Positions 38,516 to 48,739 of a stretch of DNA of 64,000 nt are shown in pieces (positions within the stretch are counted from its first letter, which is position 1; each line of letters starts with the position of its first letter). This DNA is from Bifidobacterium commune (GTDB taxonomy: Bacteria > Actinomycetota > Actinomycetes > Actinomycetales > Bifidobacteriaceae): NCBI RefSeq assembly GCF_900094885.1, contig NZ_FMBL01000003.1, forward strand, positions 1 to 64,000, in the 5' to 3' direction. A model generated the notes under the pieces. It was given only the letters and a program-made list of their open reading frames with translations. It ran no database searches and was not told the origin of the DNA. The position numbers and the translations under genes are program-made.

Positions 38516-38724
38516 ACAACAGGGGGAGGGGCGCGCCTTTTCTTGTCTCCACGCCACTCATCGCGGCGATTTTGCGTGCAGAGAATCCGAACGGACTGTC
38601 GTTTGCGGGTTTTACCCGCATGATTTCACCAATATTGCAACCTTTAAGGTTATACCGTTAGACTGGAATCCGACAATTGGGACTAGGCATGCGAGGCATG
38701 TCCGATTTTCTTCAGGGGGCTTGA

Positions 38725-40200
38725 ATGGCACGTCGATGGACTCCACGACGTTTTGTGACGCTACGCAGGATACGCGTGGCCATTTGTGCGGCTGCGGTAA
38801 CGCTTGCCAGCATAGGAATGTTCGCCGTCACCGCACGCAAGACGGTGGCATTGACGGTCAACGGTGAGACAAAGAGCGTTACAACTTATGCAACAAGTGT
38901 GCCTCGTCTGCTTCAAGAGCAGGGAGTCAAGATCAAAACCCATGATTTCATCGATTCCACGAACGAAAATAACGGCTTAAGCGACCACGACGTGGTCACA
39001 GTACGCAGTGCCTACCAGACCACCATCAACATCGACGGACAGGAAGTGCCCTTCTGGACCTATGCCACAAGCGCCGACCAGCTACTGGGCTTCTTCAACA
39101 CCAACGACCAGAACGCAACGAAAATCTCGGTCAACGTCGGAAATATCTACAACCAGCTTACCGGCGGGTTTGTTATCAACAAAGAGGGCCCGGTCACGGT
39201 GATAGCCGACGGCAAAACCTCCATAGCCCCCAACGGCAGGCTTACGGCCGCTTCAATTCTTGACTCCAAAAACATCACCATCGGTAAGGAAGACCGCGTC
39301 AATGTAAGCGAGGAGAACGGACAGACCATCCTGCGAGTCCAGCGAGTCACACACGGCCAAGAGACAAAGGACACTCCCGTACTTTTCTCCACACGCACCG
39401 TGGTCGACCCCAGTCTGCAGCCGGGACAGACCGAGATTCGCCAAGTCGGAAAGAACGGCAACAAAGAGCAGGTCTACGACGTCACCTATGTCGATGGTCA
39501 GGCCGAAAGCTCGACATTGAAGTCCGAAACCGTCACACAGGCGGCAATAGACCAGGTCGTAGCCGTAGGTCCCGCCGCACCGGCAGAACCGGAACCTTCG
39601 ACCGGCAAGGACAGCGGAACGAACAAGGACGACAAGCCGAAAGACGACAAATCGAAGAAAGAGAACGATTCAAGCAACAAGCAAACGCCGTCCACCCCTA
39701 ATTCCAGCCCGTCAAACCCCAGCAAGCCGGGCACACCATCGGCACCCTCACAGCAGCCTCAACCATCCAAGCCGTCACCACCCACTCCAGCACCTGCACC
39801 CGCACCAGCCCCTGCGCCGGCACCCTCCACACCTCCCAGCTCAGGTGGAGGCGCCTACTGGCACGCGAGCCCAGCACAGGCACAGGCCTATGCTGCCGGA
39901 GCGGCCGCTCAATACGGTTGGACAGGCCAACAATTCCAAGATCTGATCGTATTGTGGGACCACGAATCCAATTGGCGATGGGGCGCGGGAAACCAAACAT
40001 CAGGCGCATATGGCATTCCACAAGCCCTTCCCGGCAACAAAATGGCTAAATACGGGGACGACTGGAGAGACAATGCCGCAACACAGATTGATTGGGGCCT
40101 AAATTATATCAAGATCACCTATGGGAATCCTTCGAACGCTTGGCAAAAGTGGCTTTCACGATGCAAGCCACCATATTCAGGACATGGCGGATGGTATTAA
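38725..40200 (+). CDS. Rpf/YabE-like secreted cell-wall protein with transglycosylase-like domain
   Basis: After an N-terminal signal or anchor helix (about 15-36) the 491-residue protein has two DUF348 (ubiquitin-like) segments (about 40-140), a G5 domain (about 205-285), a long Lys/Asp/Ser then Pro/Ala-rich linker (about 290-380), and a C-terminal lysozyme-like domain. The probable catalytic Glu414 sits in LWDHESNWRW, followed by GAYGIPQA. This is the layout of RpfB, the peptidoglycan-remodelling factor of actinobacteria, and its place just before rsmA is conserved in that phylum. The last domain looks more like an SLT-type enzyme than a classical Rpf. GGGGG precedes the ATG. Confidence 0.85.
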   Translation: MARRWTPRRFVTLRRIRVAICAAAVTLASIGMFAVTARKTVALTVNGETKSVTTYATSVPRLLQEQGVKIKTHDFIDSTNENNGLSDHDVVTVRSAYQTTINIDGQEVPFWTYATSADQLLGFFNTNDQNATKISVNVGNIYNQLTGGFVINKEGPVTVIADGKTSIAPNGRLTAASILDSKNITIGKEDRVNVSEENGQTILRVQRVTHGQETKDTPVLFSTRTVVDPSLQPGQTEIRQVGKNGNKEQVYDVTYVDGQAESSTLKSETVTQAAIDQVVAVGPAAPAEPEPSTGKDSGTNKDDKPKDDKSKKENDSSNKQTPSTPNSSPSNPSKPGTPSAPSQQPQPSKPSPPTPAPAPAPAPAPAPSTPPSSGGGAYWHASPAQAQAYAAGAAAQYGWTGQQFQDLIVLWDHESNWRWGAGNQTSGAYGIPQALPGNKMAKYGDDWRDNAATQIDWGLNYIKITYGNPSNAWQKWLSRCKPPYSGHGGWY

Positions 40201-40260
40201 ATCAACTGTTCCCACACATACCCTCAGATTGGTTCATGAGTAGAGAGTATCTTGAGAAGT

Positions 40261-41274
40261 ATGGATGAAGAGATGACAGAGCACACGAATCAGGCAAACC
40301 AAGATGAGCGCACCGCTGGCGAAAGCCAGCTACTGGGAGCCGCAGACGTGCGACGAATCGCAGGTGAATCCGACATCAGCCCGACCAAGAAATTCGGGCA
40401 GAATTTTGTTATCGACCCGGGAACTGTGCGACGGATCGTACGGGAGGCCGGCGTGACTGCGCATTCCCGCGTGCTTGAGGTGGGCCCAGGACTCGGTTCG
40501 CTTACGCTGGCGCTCTTGGAAACGGGCGCGCATGTCACAGCGGTGGAAATCGATCCCTCGCTGGCGCAGCGCCTGCCAGAAACCGTTGCACAGTTCATGC
40601 CCGACACTGTTGACCATTTCACGGTCATCAGGGGAGACGCGCTGAACCTGAGCCCCGAAACACTGCCGGAATATGCACCCACCGGTTCGCAATCGGACGA
40701 TAGTTTCATGCTGGTTTCCAATCTGCCGTACAACGTTGCGACACCGATACTGCTCACGTTGCTCGAGCGCTTCGACAATCTTGATCGTTTCCTTGTCATG
40801 GTGCAGAAGGAAGTGGCAGACCGGCTCGCAGCCAAACCGGGTTCGAAAATCTACGGCACACCAAGTGTGAAGCTGGCATGGTATGGTCGGGCCGAGCGAG
40901 TCGGGCTGGTGGGACGCAACGTCTTTTGGCCCATTCCAAACGTTGACTCCGCACTTGTTTCCTTCGTCCGCTACGCCAACGCCGAGAACACAAACGAAGC
41001 GAAGAAAGACACCAACGGATCGGATGCCGCAGGCTTACCGTATACAACCGGCACCGCCCGACCGATTTCGCCCATCAACGTTGAAGTCGATAGGGAACAA
41101 GTGTTCCAGCTTATCGACACAGCCTTCGGCCAGCGCCGCAAGACTCTGCACGCAGCATTGAAAAAACTAGTGCCTGAGGAAGCCTTCAAATCTGCCGGCA
41201 TCGACCCAACCAGACGCGGGGAGACACTGACCATCAGCGAATTTGCCGCGCTTGCCGGCGCTCTGCAAGCATAG
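40261..41274 (+). CDS. rsmA: 16S rRNA A1518/A1519 dimethyltransferase
   Basis: RsmA (KsgA) dimethylates two adjacent adenosines near the 3' end of 16S rRNA during ribosome assembly. The SAM site is LEVGPGLGSLTLALL, the catalytic motif is SNLPYNVATPIL (NLPY), and KKFGQNFVID opens the fold as in the family. About 30 residues (Asn/Thr/Asp-rich, near 245-270) are inserted late in the protein. I prefer the ATG at 40,261 since TATCTT ends 7 bases before it; the next Met (40,273) and an upstream TTG are alternatives. In other actinobacteria ispE follows; here it does not. Confidence 0.92.
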   Translation: MDEEMTEHTNQANQDERTAGESQLLGAADVRRIAGESDISPTKKFGQNFVIDPGTVRRIVREAGVTAHSRVLEVGPGLGSLTLALLETGAHVTAVEIDPSLAQRLPETVAQFMPDTVDHFTVIRGDALNLSPETLPEYAPTGSQSDDSFMLVSNLPYNVATPILLTLLERFDNLDRFLVMVQKEVADRLAAKPGSKIYGTPSVKLAWYGRAERVGLVGRNVFWPIPNVDSALVSFVRYANAENTNEAKKDTNGSDAAGLPYTTGTARPISPINVEVDREQVFQLIDTAFGQRRKTLHAALKKLVPEEAFKSAGIDPTRRGETLTISEFAALAGALQA

Positions 41275-41413
41275 ATACGTGCGCGGGGGGGCTTGGCCGC
41301 CGTGCGTCACACTCTCACGGTAAAGTAATATCGTCGATATTTCGCCGAATTTCCTCGCGCCCGACTAATCTCACGCGTTTGCAGGAACAGGCACGGGTTG
41401 ACAGGAACGAACG

Positions 41414-42043
41414 ATGCAACAATATACGGATGAACGCCAAGCACGCAGGCAGTACGTACATCACCGTCAGATGCGTATTTTCTCAGTACTTGCGGCGGTT
41501 ATGGCCGTTGTTCTGATTGTTTCACTCTTCACGTTCTTCTACAGCATCAGCCGCGGCAATGCCAAAGAAGCACAGACACAAACGAATTTCGGGGCATCTG
41601 TGATCTGCCCGTCCGAAGATCAGAACAAGAATCAGCCCCTCTATGAGCAAAACGGAAACGTTCAGGTCAGTGTATACAACGGCACCAAGTCGGTTGGTTT
41701 CGCCAAGGCGGTTGGCAGTGCGTTGCAGAACCGCCATTTCTCCGTGGTCAGCGTCAGCAATTTTAGCTCCCGCAAAGTGGAGCGAACCGCCATTTATTAC
41801 GGGATGAACAACATCGCACAGGCGTACACGGTCTACGCCAATTTCACCGATGCGAAACTGGTGATGGACAACCGTCAGGGGCAGGTTGTCAGTGTGGTGC
41901 TGGGTTCGACTTTCAATAATCTGGCAAACAAGGAGTCGGTGCCGGCACCGGGTTCGCTGATCAAGAGCGTCGAAGGGTGCACCCCACCCAGCAAGGTCGA
42001 CACCAAGAAACTTCCCGCCACATTCGAGCAGAACGCCGCCTGA
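41414..42043 (+). CDS. Membrane protein with LytR C-terminal domain
   Basis: The 209-residue protein has a short basic cytosolic end, one membrane helix (about 20-44) and an outer domain of the LytR_C type: VQVSVYNGTKSVGFAKAVGSALQNRHFSVVSVSN, then a region ending in VVLGSTFNNL. It lacks the LytR-CpsA-Psr catalytic domain, so it is the stand-alone form found in actinobacteria; the role is envelope-related but not defined. AGGAACG precedes the ATG. It converges on the cca gene. Confidence 0.8.
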   Translation: MQQYTDERQARRQYVHHRQMRIFSVLAAVMAVVLIVSLFTFFYSISRGNAKEAQTQTNFGASVICPSEDQNKNQPLYEQNGNVQVSVYNGTKSVGFAKAVGSALQNRHFSVVSVSNFSSRKVERTAIYYGMNNIAQAYTVYANFTDAKLVMDNRQGQVVSVVLGSTFNNLANKESVPAPGSLIKSVEGCTPPSKVDTKKLPATFEQNAA

Positions 42044-42174
42044 CGCTCGCAAACTCGTGCTTAGCAAACCGGAGAACGGATACCGGAAGAGCCCGGACAA
42101 ACTCAGTTCGACACAACGTTACATAATCCGACCATTGGCCGGTAATGCCAACACCCAGAATCGTGCTTTCGACT

Positions 42175-43629
42175 CTATTCGGCAATTAGCCCTTCATCAG
42201 CAGCCCACCGCTTAAGTTCGGCCAAAGCCGTGTCATGGTCGGCAGGGCCGTGATCCAAACGATAATCAAGCATGTGCTTGTAGGCACGCCCCACTTCCGG
42301 ACCGGGCTTGATGCCCAAAACCTCAATGATTTCATTGCCGTTAACATCCGGCCGAATCGCATCAAAGTCCTCTTGCCTCTTGAGTTCCCGGACGCGATCT
42401 TCCAGCTCATCCATCGCCTCGGAGAACATAAGGGCCTTACGCTTGTTCTGTGTGGTGGCGTCAGCACGAGTCAACCGGTTGAGTCGTTCATACAGATGAC
42501 CGGAATCCTTGACATACCGGCGAACCGCAGAATCGGTCCAGGGCTCGTCGATATAGCCATGAAAACGTAGATGCAGATTCACCAGCTCGCTGACATCGGA
42601 AATGACGTGATGGTCGAACCGCAGCGCTTTGAGTCGCTTGCGCACGAGTTTTGCACCCACAGCATCATGATGATGGAAGCTCACCTTGCCGTGAGGCTCG
42701 AAACGACGGGTGCCTGGCTTGCCGATGTCGTGCAGAAGTGAGGCGAGACGCAATGTCAGATCGGGAGCGGGCACCGGCCCATCCGGTCCGGTTTCAAGCG
42801 CAATCGCACGGTCAAGCACCATCAACGTGTGCTCAAAAACGTCCTTGTGCCGGTGATATTCGTCAATTTCCAGCTTCAACGCAGGAATTTCAGGCAGTAC
42901 GATATCGGCCAGGCCTGAATCAACAAGAGCCTCAATGCCTTCATGGGGACGGTCGGAAAGCAGAAGCTTAGTGACTTCATCGCGCACACGCTCGGCCGAG
43001 ACGATGGAGATGCGATCGACCATATCGCTAATGGCTTCGGCGGTGTCCGGCTCAATGTGAAACCCGAGCTGAGCAACGAACCGAACCGCACGCATCATAC
43101 GAAGCGGGTCGTCCTCAAAGGATTGACGCGGGTCCACCGGAGTGCGCAAAATGCCCTTCGACAAATCGTTTGCACCTCCGAACGGATCAACGAACTCAAG
43201 GTCGGGAACTCGCAAAGCCATCGCGTTAACCGTGAAATCACGCCGTGAAAGGTCACCTTCAAGCGAATCTCCATAGCTAACTTCAGGCTTACGTGAATCC
43301 GAATCGTATCTGTCGGATCGGTAAGTCGTTACCTCAACCTGAACTTCAGTGCCGTCTTTGCGGCGCCGCATCGCTCCCAAGGTCCCGAACTTGCGGCCCA
43401 TATCCCAAAAGCCGTCACGCCCGAACCGCTTAAGAATGGGTTCGAATTCCTCCGGCCTGGCGGAAGTGCAAAAATCAAGGTCATGACTTTTTCTGTGGAG
43501 CAGCAAATCACGCACGGGCCCGCCCACCAGCGAAAGCTCGTATCCCTGCTCAGCGAACATGTGCCCCAGCTCGATGGCCTCAGGCCACACCTCAAACTCC
43601 ACGATTTGCCTCCACGGTTCAAATTTCAC
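42175..43629 (-). CDS. cca: CCA tRNA nucleotidyltransferase
   Basis: It builds or repairs the 3' CCA end of tRNAs. The nucleotidyltransferase head has GGPVRDLLLHRKSHDLDF (metal Asp pair) and RRDFTVNAMA. The neck is DPLRMMRAVRF, and an HD hydrolase-like domain (ASLLHDIGKP) follows, as in the actinobacterial PcnA/Cca form of about 480 residues. The start is a GTG. The neighbourhood (NUDIX, DUF6049 and murJ divergent) is a conserved actinobacterial block. The tRNA-Thr in this window already encodes CCA, so repair is a likely main role. Confidence 0.9.
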   Translation of the reverse strand: MKFEPWRQIVEFEVWPEAIELGHMFAEQGYELSLVGGPVRDLLLHRKSHDLDFCTSARPEEFEPILKRFGRDGFWDMGRKFGTLGAMRRRKDGTEVQVEVTTYRSDRYDSDSRKPEVSYGDSLEGDLSRRDFTVNAMALRVPDLEFVDPFGGANDLSKGILRTPVDPRQSFEDDPLRMMRAVRFVAQLGFHIEPDTAEAISDMVDRISIVSAERVRDEVTKLLLSDRPHEGIEALVDSGLADIVLPEIPALKLEIDEYHRHKDVFEHTLMVLDRAIALETGPDGPVPAPDLTLRLASLLHDIGKPGTRRFEPHGKVSFHHHDAVGAKLVRKRLKALRFDHHVISDVSELVNLHLRFHGYIDEPWTDSAVRRYVKDSGHLYERLNRLTRADATTQNKRKALMFSEAMDELEDRVRELKRQEDFDAIRPDVNGNEIIEVLGIKPGPEVGRAYKHMLDYRLDHGPADHDTALAELKRWAADEGLIAE

Positions 43630-43783
43630 GCGATTACCAGCATACCTTCACCGTTGCCCCCGCCGACAAGTCTCCAAACGGATATCGTTTTCATGCCTTA
43701 AAACCTCGCAAAATAGCAGATATATCGGTTACTTCTGTTCACCGTCACCCTACCTGCACATCCTTCTGAGTAAGCTGGGTTGT

Positions 43784-44440
43784 ATGATAACGCCCGCAGA
43801 CCTGGCTCGCATGGTAGCCAACGCCTCAGGTGAGCATGCCCAAAACCGCCCGAAACCGGACCAGCCACTCTATACTTCGCAGTCCGAAGAGCAGGTTGTA
43901 CGCTTCATTGAAACGGACGGGGGACCGACGCCGAGGATGATGCCGCATCATCGCAACAGCAGCGGTCCCACCAAATTCGCCACGCTCGAAACTCAGGAGC
44001 TGCCGGTCACACGCGAATACTCAGCAGGCGGCTTGATTTTCGATGACCACAATCATGTCGCACTTATCGCACGGCATTCCCGCAGCGGCCACCTTGAGTG
44101 GTGCCTGCCGAAAGGTCATATCGAAAAAGGTGAAACCCCGGAGCAAACCGCGGTTCGCGAGGTTCATGAAGAAACCGGCATTTTGGGCGAGGTTGTCGAT
44201 TCCATCGCAACCATCGACTACTGGTTCACCGGCCAGTCCGAACGCATCCACAAACTCGTCCACCATTTCGTGTTGCGACAGATTGGCGGCACGCTGAGTG
44301 TAGAAGGCGATCCGGATCACGAGGCCGAGGATGCAATCTGGGTCAATTTCGATGACCTTGACAACGTGCTGAGCTATCCTAACGAACGTAAAATCGCATG
44401 GCTCTACGCCAAGAAACTGAATAGGCAGGCAGAAGGTTGA
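43784..44440 (+). CDS. NUDIX hydrolase
   Basis: The 218-residue protein carries a perfect Nudix box at residues 111-133 (GHIEKGETPEQTAVREVHEETGI as three short stretches: G-x5-E, x7-REV, EETGI). It hydrolyses a nucleoside diphosphate linked to some group; the substrate is not predictable. The N-terminal 75 residues are polar and not part of the fold. TAAGCT ends 7 bases before the ATG with no Shine-Dalgarno site, so a leaderless start is likely. The stop overlaps the TTG start of the next gene. Its place beside cca and murJ is typical of actinobacteria. Confidence 0.85.
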   Translation: MITPADLARMVANASGEHAQNRPKPDQPLYTSQSEEQVVRFIETDGGPTPRMMPHHRNSSGPTKFATLETQELPVTREYSAGGLIFDDHNHVALIARHSRSGHLEWCLPKGHIEKGETPEQTAVREVHEETGILGEVVDSIATIDYWFTGQSERIHKLVHHFVLRQIGGTLSVEGDPDHEAEDAIWVNFDDLDNVLSYPNERKIAWLYAKKLNRQAEG

Positions 44441-46860
44441 GACACTGGCACCCCTGCAACTCGCGCTTGAAGCGCGTGCCCAAGCCAATAGAGATATCGG
44501 CAGTTGTGACCTCGGTGATCGTCGCATTATGCGCCTTCGCCCTGGTTCTGCCCGCGCACATGGCTCTGGCACTTGATGCACCGGAAGCAACCCAATCTTC
44601 GAACGACAGCGATGCGCAAACCGCCAAAGTCACAATTGACAGCTCAACCGCCGTGGTTACCTCGACTTCGGGCTATCACCTGAGCGCAACACTAGAGAAC
44701 ACAGGCAACGACTCCATCCCCGAGGGAACGCTGAGCGTGGCGGTCAACGATTACTACACGTTCGGTTCACGTGCCGACATGCAACAGTGGGCCCAAGGCA
44801 GTTCCCGCATTCAGGTACCGAACCAGTTGGGGCAGGTGGCGGTTCCGCAAATCGACAAAGGCGGCAAGATCACCGTCGCCATCGATGCGAATCCGGATCA
44901 GCCAAGCTTGAAAAACATCATTTCGTGGGGGGCAAAACCGGTACGCATCACCTATGCATTCCCTGTGAACGCATCAAACGGCAACGCGAACGCCGCATCC
45001 TCCCGAACGTCGACCACCATTACCGTTCACACATTCCTGACCCGCTCCAGCGATGGTCTCAACAACGCCAGTACACCGCCGATGAACATCACCATGGTCA
45101 TCCCGCTGGCAAGCGAAGGCTGGCAGATCGACGACAACAAACTCGGACAGCTGATGACAACGGGGGAGGGCGACGGCAGCAAAATCGTCAACGCGGGCAA
45201 ACTTCCTCAGGCCGCGGACCAACTCATCAGCAAACACGACGGACTACAGGTCATCACCGACCCCACACTCGCGCAGAATCTCGCCATACCTCCCAAGTCA
45301 AGCGCAATCATGCAGCCAGGTGCGTTCGACATCACTGCTTATTCCGCAGTGAACAACGAGTCCGCATACGAAAAGGCCGGTGTTTCTGCCAAAACATGGA
45401 ATGCTGAAACCAGTATGCAACAATTCCGTTCAGCGGTCGGTGACACTAAAGCCGCTCCAACCACTTACGCCTGGCCCGGCCGAGGACAGTGGACAATGAG
45501 TTCATTGGAAACAGCAAGAAGACAGGGGTACACCACCGTCATCGCCCCGGACATCGCCGGCATGGGTAGCAACAACGCCAGTTCCACCGTCCGCACGGGT
45601 AAATACACCATCCATACGGACGCGGGCGAAGTTACGATGCTGATGGCCCAGGGCGAGCTGAGCCGACTTGCACAAGGCAAGCCCACCGACAAACTGGTAG
45701 ACGGCGAATCAAGCGCAGCCGGCAGACTTGCACGTTTCATGGCACAAAGCGCCTTCTATCAGATGGAAAGCCCCTATGCCACGCGCAATCTCCTCATTTG
45801 CTTCGATACCGATGCCGTCAATTCCGACGGTTCCGTCAAAGACGCTGATGCTCTTATGACTGCCGTGGAGCAAGCCCCCTGGCTCAAGTTGAGCAATCTG
45901 GATGAGTTGAATCAGTCAAAGGCCTATCTTTCCGGGGAAAAGGCCGCAAACATAATGCCGGATTCGGCGAATATCCACGATTCCACAATCGCGCAGATAC
46001 GTCAGAGCCTCGCCACGCTTGCGAGCAACAAAAACGACATCGATCGGTTCAGCACTTCCATCCTTGACGAATCATCCACCAAGGCACCGGCGAAAAGTGG
46101 GACATCGGCGACACAACCGGACCAAAATAAATCTTCCATGGGATCATCACCGAATTCCGATACAAAATCGGAGTCATCGGCCGATTCGTCCAATCCCGGC
46201 AAACCCAACAACGCATCCCCCTCAAGTCCGCAAAACGACGCCGACAACAACCACAAAACCGACACAGGCGACGCCCAGGCATTGGCTCGCCAAGATGCAA
46301 ATATTACGGCCAAACGGTCCAAAAACGGCCATGACTGGCTCCTTACCATTGCTGATTTGCAAAGATCCGCGGCGTTGCATGCGCTTTCGTCCAGCAACGC
46401 TGTATCCAAGCGAATGAGCGCCGGCAGCCAGGATATCGCTTCCCAGCTGATGAACGGTGTCAGCATCACACCCTCGGAATCCATCACCGTGCTCAGCGAA
46501 ACCGCAAAAATGCCAGTCACCGTCAAAAACGACCACCCGTATCCCGTAAACATCAAGGTTTCCTCGCTTACCGATTCGATGGAAATCGTGACCACACGGT
46601 TCGAAACCCTTTCCGTACCCGCACGCAGCGAGGCGCAGACCACTTTCGATGTGCGTGTGGCAACCAGCGGAACGGCCACAGCGCATTTAACGCTCACCGA
46701 CCGCAAAGGTGACGCCTTCTCGAAGCAGGAATCAACACGCATTGCCAGCACCCTGCGCATCAGCGACATGAGCGGCCTCATCTTCATTGTGGCCGCAATA
46801 ATACTTGGAATGCTCGGCATTTGGCGTCAATTCAATCGCAAAAAGGATCCGGACGAATGA
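44437..46860 (+). CDS. DUF6049-type secreted/membrane protein of the murJ cluster
   Basis: An 807-residue envelope protein with an N-terminal signal helix (about 20-45) ending near ALA, a large outer part with beta-rich segments, a low-complexity Ser/Asn/Asp/Pro linker (about 545-610), and a C-terminal membrane helix (LIFIVAAIILGMLGIW) with a basic end. Position between the NUDIX and murJ genes, size and topology match the DUF6049 family found beside murJ in actinobacteria; the function is unknown but envelope-linked. The start is uncertain: a TTG overlapping the previous stop. It overlaps murJ by ATGA. Confidence 0.65.
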   Translation: MRHWHPCNSRLKRVPKPIEISAVVTSVIVALCAFALVLPAHMALALDAPEATQSSNDSDAQTAKVTIDSSTAVVTSTSGYHLSATLENTGNDSIPEGTLSVAVNDYYTFGSRADMQQWAQGSSRIQVPNQLGQVAVPQIDKGGKITVAIDANPDQPSLKNIISWGAKPVRITYAFPVNASNGNANAASSRTSTTITVHTFLTRSSDGLNNASTPPMNITMVIPLASEGWQIDDNKLGQLMTTGEGDGSKIVNAGKLPQAADQLISKHDGLQVITDPTLAQNLAIPPKSSAIMQPGAFDITAYSAVNNESAYEKAGVSAKTWNAETSMQQFRSAVGDTKAAPTTYAWPGRGQWTMSSLETARRQGYTTVIAPDIAGMGSNNASSTVRTGKYTIHTDAGEVTMLMAQGELSRLAQGKPTDKLVDGESSAAGRLARFMAQSAFYQMESPYATRNLLICFDTDAVNSDGSVKDADALMTAVEQAPWLKLSNLDELNQSKAYLSGEKAANIMPDSANIHDSTIAQIRQSLATLASNKNDIDRFSTSILDESSTKAPAKSGTSATQPDQNKSSMGSSPNSDTKSESSADSSNPGKPNNASPSSPQNDADNNHKTDTGDAQALARQDANITAKRSKNGHDWLLTIADLQRSAALHALSSSNAVSKRMSAGSQDIASQLMNGVSITPSESITVLSETAKMPVTVKNDHPYPVNIKVSSLTDSMEIVTTRFETLSVPARSEAQTTFDVRVATSGTATAHLTLTDRKGDAFSKQESTRIASTLRISDMSGLIFIVAAIILGMLGIWRQFNRKKDPDE

Positions 46861-48575
46861 GCTCTTCAGTAGGCCATAACTCTTTGGTCATGGCGGCAGG
46901 CACCGCTGCAAGCCGAGTCACCGGGCAGATTCGCACCATCCTTCTGGCAGCGGCTTTGGGCACAACCGGCCTTGCGGCAAACGCCTACCAAGCCGGTTCC
47001 ACCATTCCACAGGTTATTTTCACCCTCGTTTCAGGCGGTATCTTCAACGCCGTACTCGTCCCGCAAATCGTGCGAACCATGAAGGCCAAGGATGCCGAAG
47101 ACCGGCTCAACAAGCTCATCACTTTCGCCATCGTGCTGTTGGCAGGAGTGACAGCCTTGGTCACTCTGCTCACCCCACTGCTGGTCAGGCTTTACGTCCA
47201 CGCGGGTCCGGATATGATGGCACTTTCCACGTCATTCACGTTCTGGTGCGTCCCACAGATTTTTTTCTATGGCCTTTACACGGTTATCGGGCAGATTCTT
47301 GCAGCCAAGGACCACTTCGGCACATACGCATGGAGCTCGGTCGGAGCCAATGTCATCAGCTGCATCGGCTTCGCCGCTTTCATCGCGCTGTTCGGCCGTG
47401 CCAACGAGCGACCACTGGGCTACTGGACTGCCGACAAAATGGCCCTCACCGCCGGCACATGGACGCTCGGCGTCGCCTTCCAAGCCTTGATTCTCTTCGT
47501 GCCGCTGTTTCGCATCGGCATCCATTACCGCCCAAGCTGGGGGATACGCGGCATCGGCCTGCGTTCAATGGGATCCGTGGCGGGCTGGAGCCTGGGCATC
47601 GTACTCATGGGGCAGGCATCCAATATTGTCAACACCCGTATTCTCACCAGCGCACCGGAAAAAGCCGCCGCAGTGCAGCATCTCAGCCAGTTCGACATCG
47701 CCGGCAACGCATCGTACCAGAATGCTTACACGATCTATATTCTGCCTTATTCACTTATCGCGGTGTCGGTGGCCACGGCCGTTTTCCCGAAAATCGCTCA
47801 GGCAGTGGCTGACCACAACATCGACAGTGCGCGCGCCGATTTAAGCCAGTCCTTGCGCAACGTATGGCTGCTGATGTGCTTCTTCACAGTCGTCTTCGTC
47901 GTGATGCCCACACCCATCGCACTGGCCCTGCTGCCGAGCATCAGCATCAAAGAAGCGATACTGATTTCCGGTCCCATGAGCTTGCTTGCGCTAAGCCTGC
48001 CGATCTCCTCGTCGTATTTGCTCATTCAACGCACGTTCTACGCTTTCGAGGACGGATACCACCCCTTCCTGTTCGTCGTTTTGCAAAATGTGCTGCAAAT
48101 AATCATCGCGTTTGCCGGAACTCTGCTCATTCAGCCAGCAAACTGGGCCTCGTTGATGGCGTTCTCAAATTCGATCAGCTACATACTCGCTTTCCCGCTG
48201 CTGCTGGTCATGATTCGCAAACGCTTCAACGGCAACATCGACGGCAGACGGGTTACCGCGAGCTTTACCAAAGCGATCGTCGCCTCGCTGGTTGCCATCG
48301 CCGGCGGTTATCTGCTGATCCAACCGACCTATGGGATCCTCGGCGCAACCGTCAAAGCCGGAAAGGGAGGACATATGAACTGGTTCCAAGCGGTGGGAGT
48401 CTGTTGCATACTCGCCATCGTTGTTCTGGTGCTTTATCTCGGTATGTTGTGGCTGTTGCGCACATACGAGCTGATGCCAATCGCACGCCGTCTGGCCGGC
48501 AGATTCGGCATCAAAATCTCCGCTCACAACAGCAAAGATGCTCAATCGAGCACACCGCGTCACGGTATATCCTAA
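46857..48575 (+). CDS. murJ: Lipid II flippase MurJ (MviN)
   Basis: MurJ moves the peptidoglycan precursor lipid II across the membrane. The 572-residue protein has about 14 membrane segments of the MOP exporter superfamily, starting with MAAGTAASRVTGQIRTILLAAALG and including conserved Arg residues in the cavity-lining helices. Its ATG overlaps the stop of the DUF6049 gene. In Mycobacterium the homologue continues into a pseudokinase and an outer sugar-binding-like domain; here these parts are a separate gene 164 bases downstream. Confidence 0.9.
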   Translation: MSSSVGHNSLVMAAGTAASRVTGQIRTILLAAALGTTGLAANAYQAGSTIPQVIFTLVSGGIFNAVLVPQIVRTMKAKDAEDRLNKLITFAIVLLAGVTALVTLLTPLLVRLYVHAGPDMMALSTSFTFWCVPQIFFYGLYTVIGQILAAKDHFGTYAWSSVGANVISCIGFAAFIALFGRANERPLGYWTADKMALTAGTWTLGVAFQALILFVPLFRIGIHYRPSWGIRGIGLRSMGSVAGWSLGIVLMGQASNIVNTRILTSAPEKAAAVQHLSQFDIAGNASYQNAYTIYILPYSLIAVSVATAVFPKIAQAVADHNIDSARADLSQSLRNVWLLMCFFTVVFVVMPTPIALALLPSISIKEAILISGPMSLLALSLPISSSYLLIQRTFYAFEDGYHPFLFVVLQNVLQIIIAFAGTLLIQPANWASLMAFSNSISYILAFPLLLVMIRKRFNGNIDGRRVTASFTKAIVASLVAIAGGYLLIQPTYGILGATVKAGKGGHMNWFQAVGVCCILAIVVLVLYLGMLWLLRTYELMPIARRLAGRFGIKISAHNSKDAQSSTPRHGIS

Positions 48576-48739
48576 TTGTCAGCGAGGTCGGCATTTCGCC
48601 ACAGACCCGCAAATCGACATAAACCAACACAAAACCTTGTCAAAAATCACGTTATCCGACTACCTCCACCGATAGAATAAAAGAGTCATTGTATAGTCAA
48701 AAGTTCGTTTAGGTTTTGCATTTAGGGTCGAGGGTATTT

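Noticed and set aside
38439..38600. tRNA-Thr as a mobile-element attachment site
   Set aside because: No integrase, no repeat of the tRNA 3' end and no foreign genes nearby.
41283..41290. Run of seven G after rsmA as a phase-variable tract
   Set aside because: It lies between genes, not in a promoter spacer or reading frame that I can identify.
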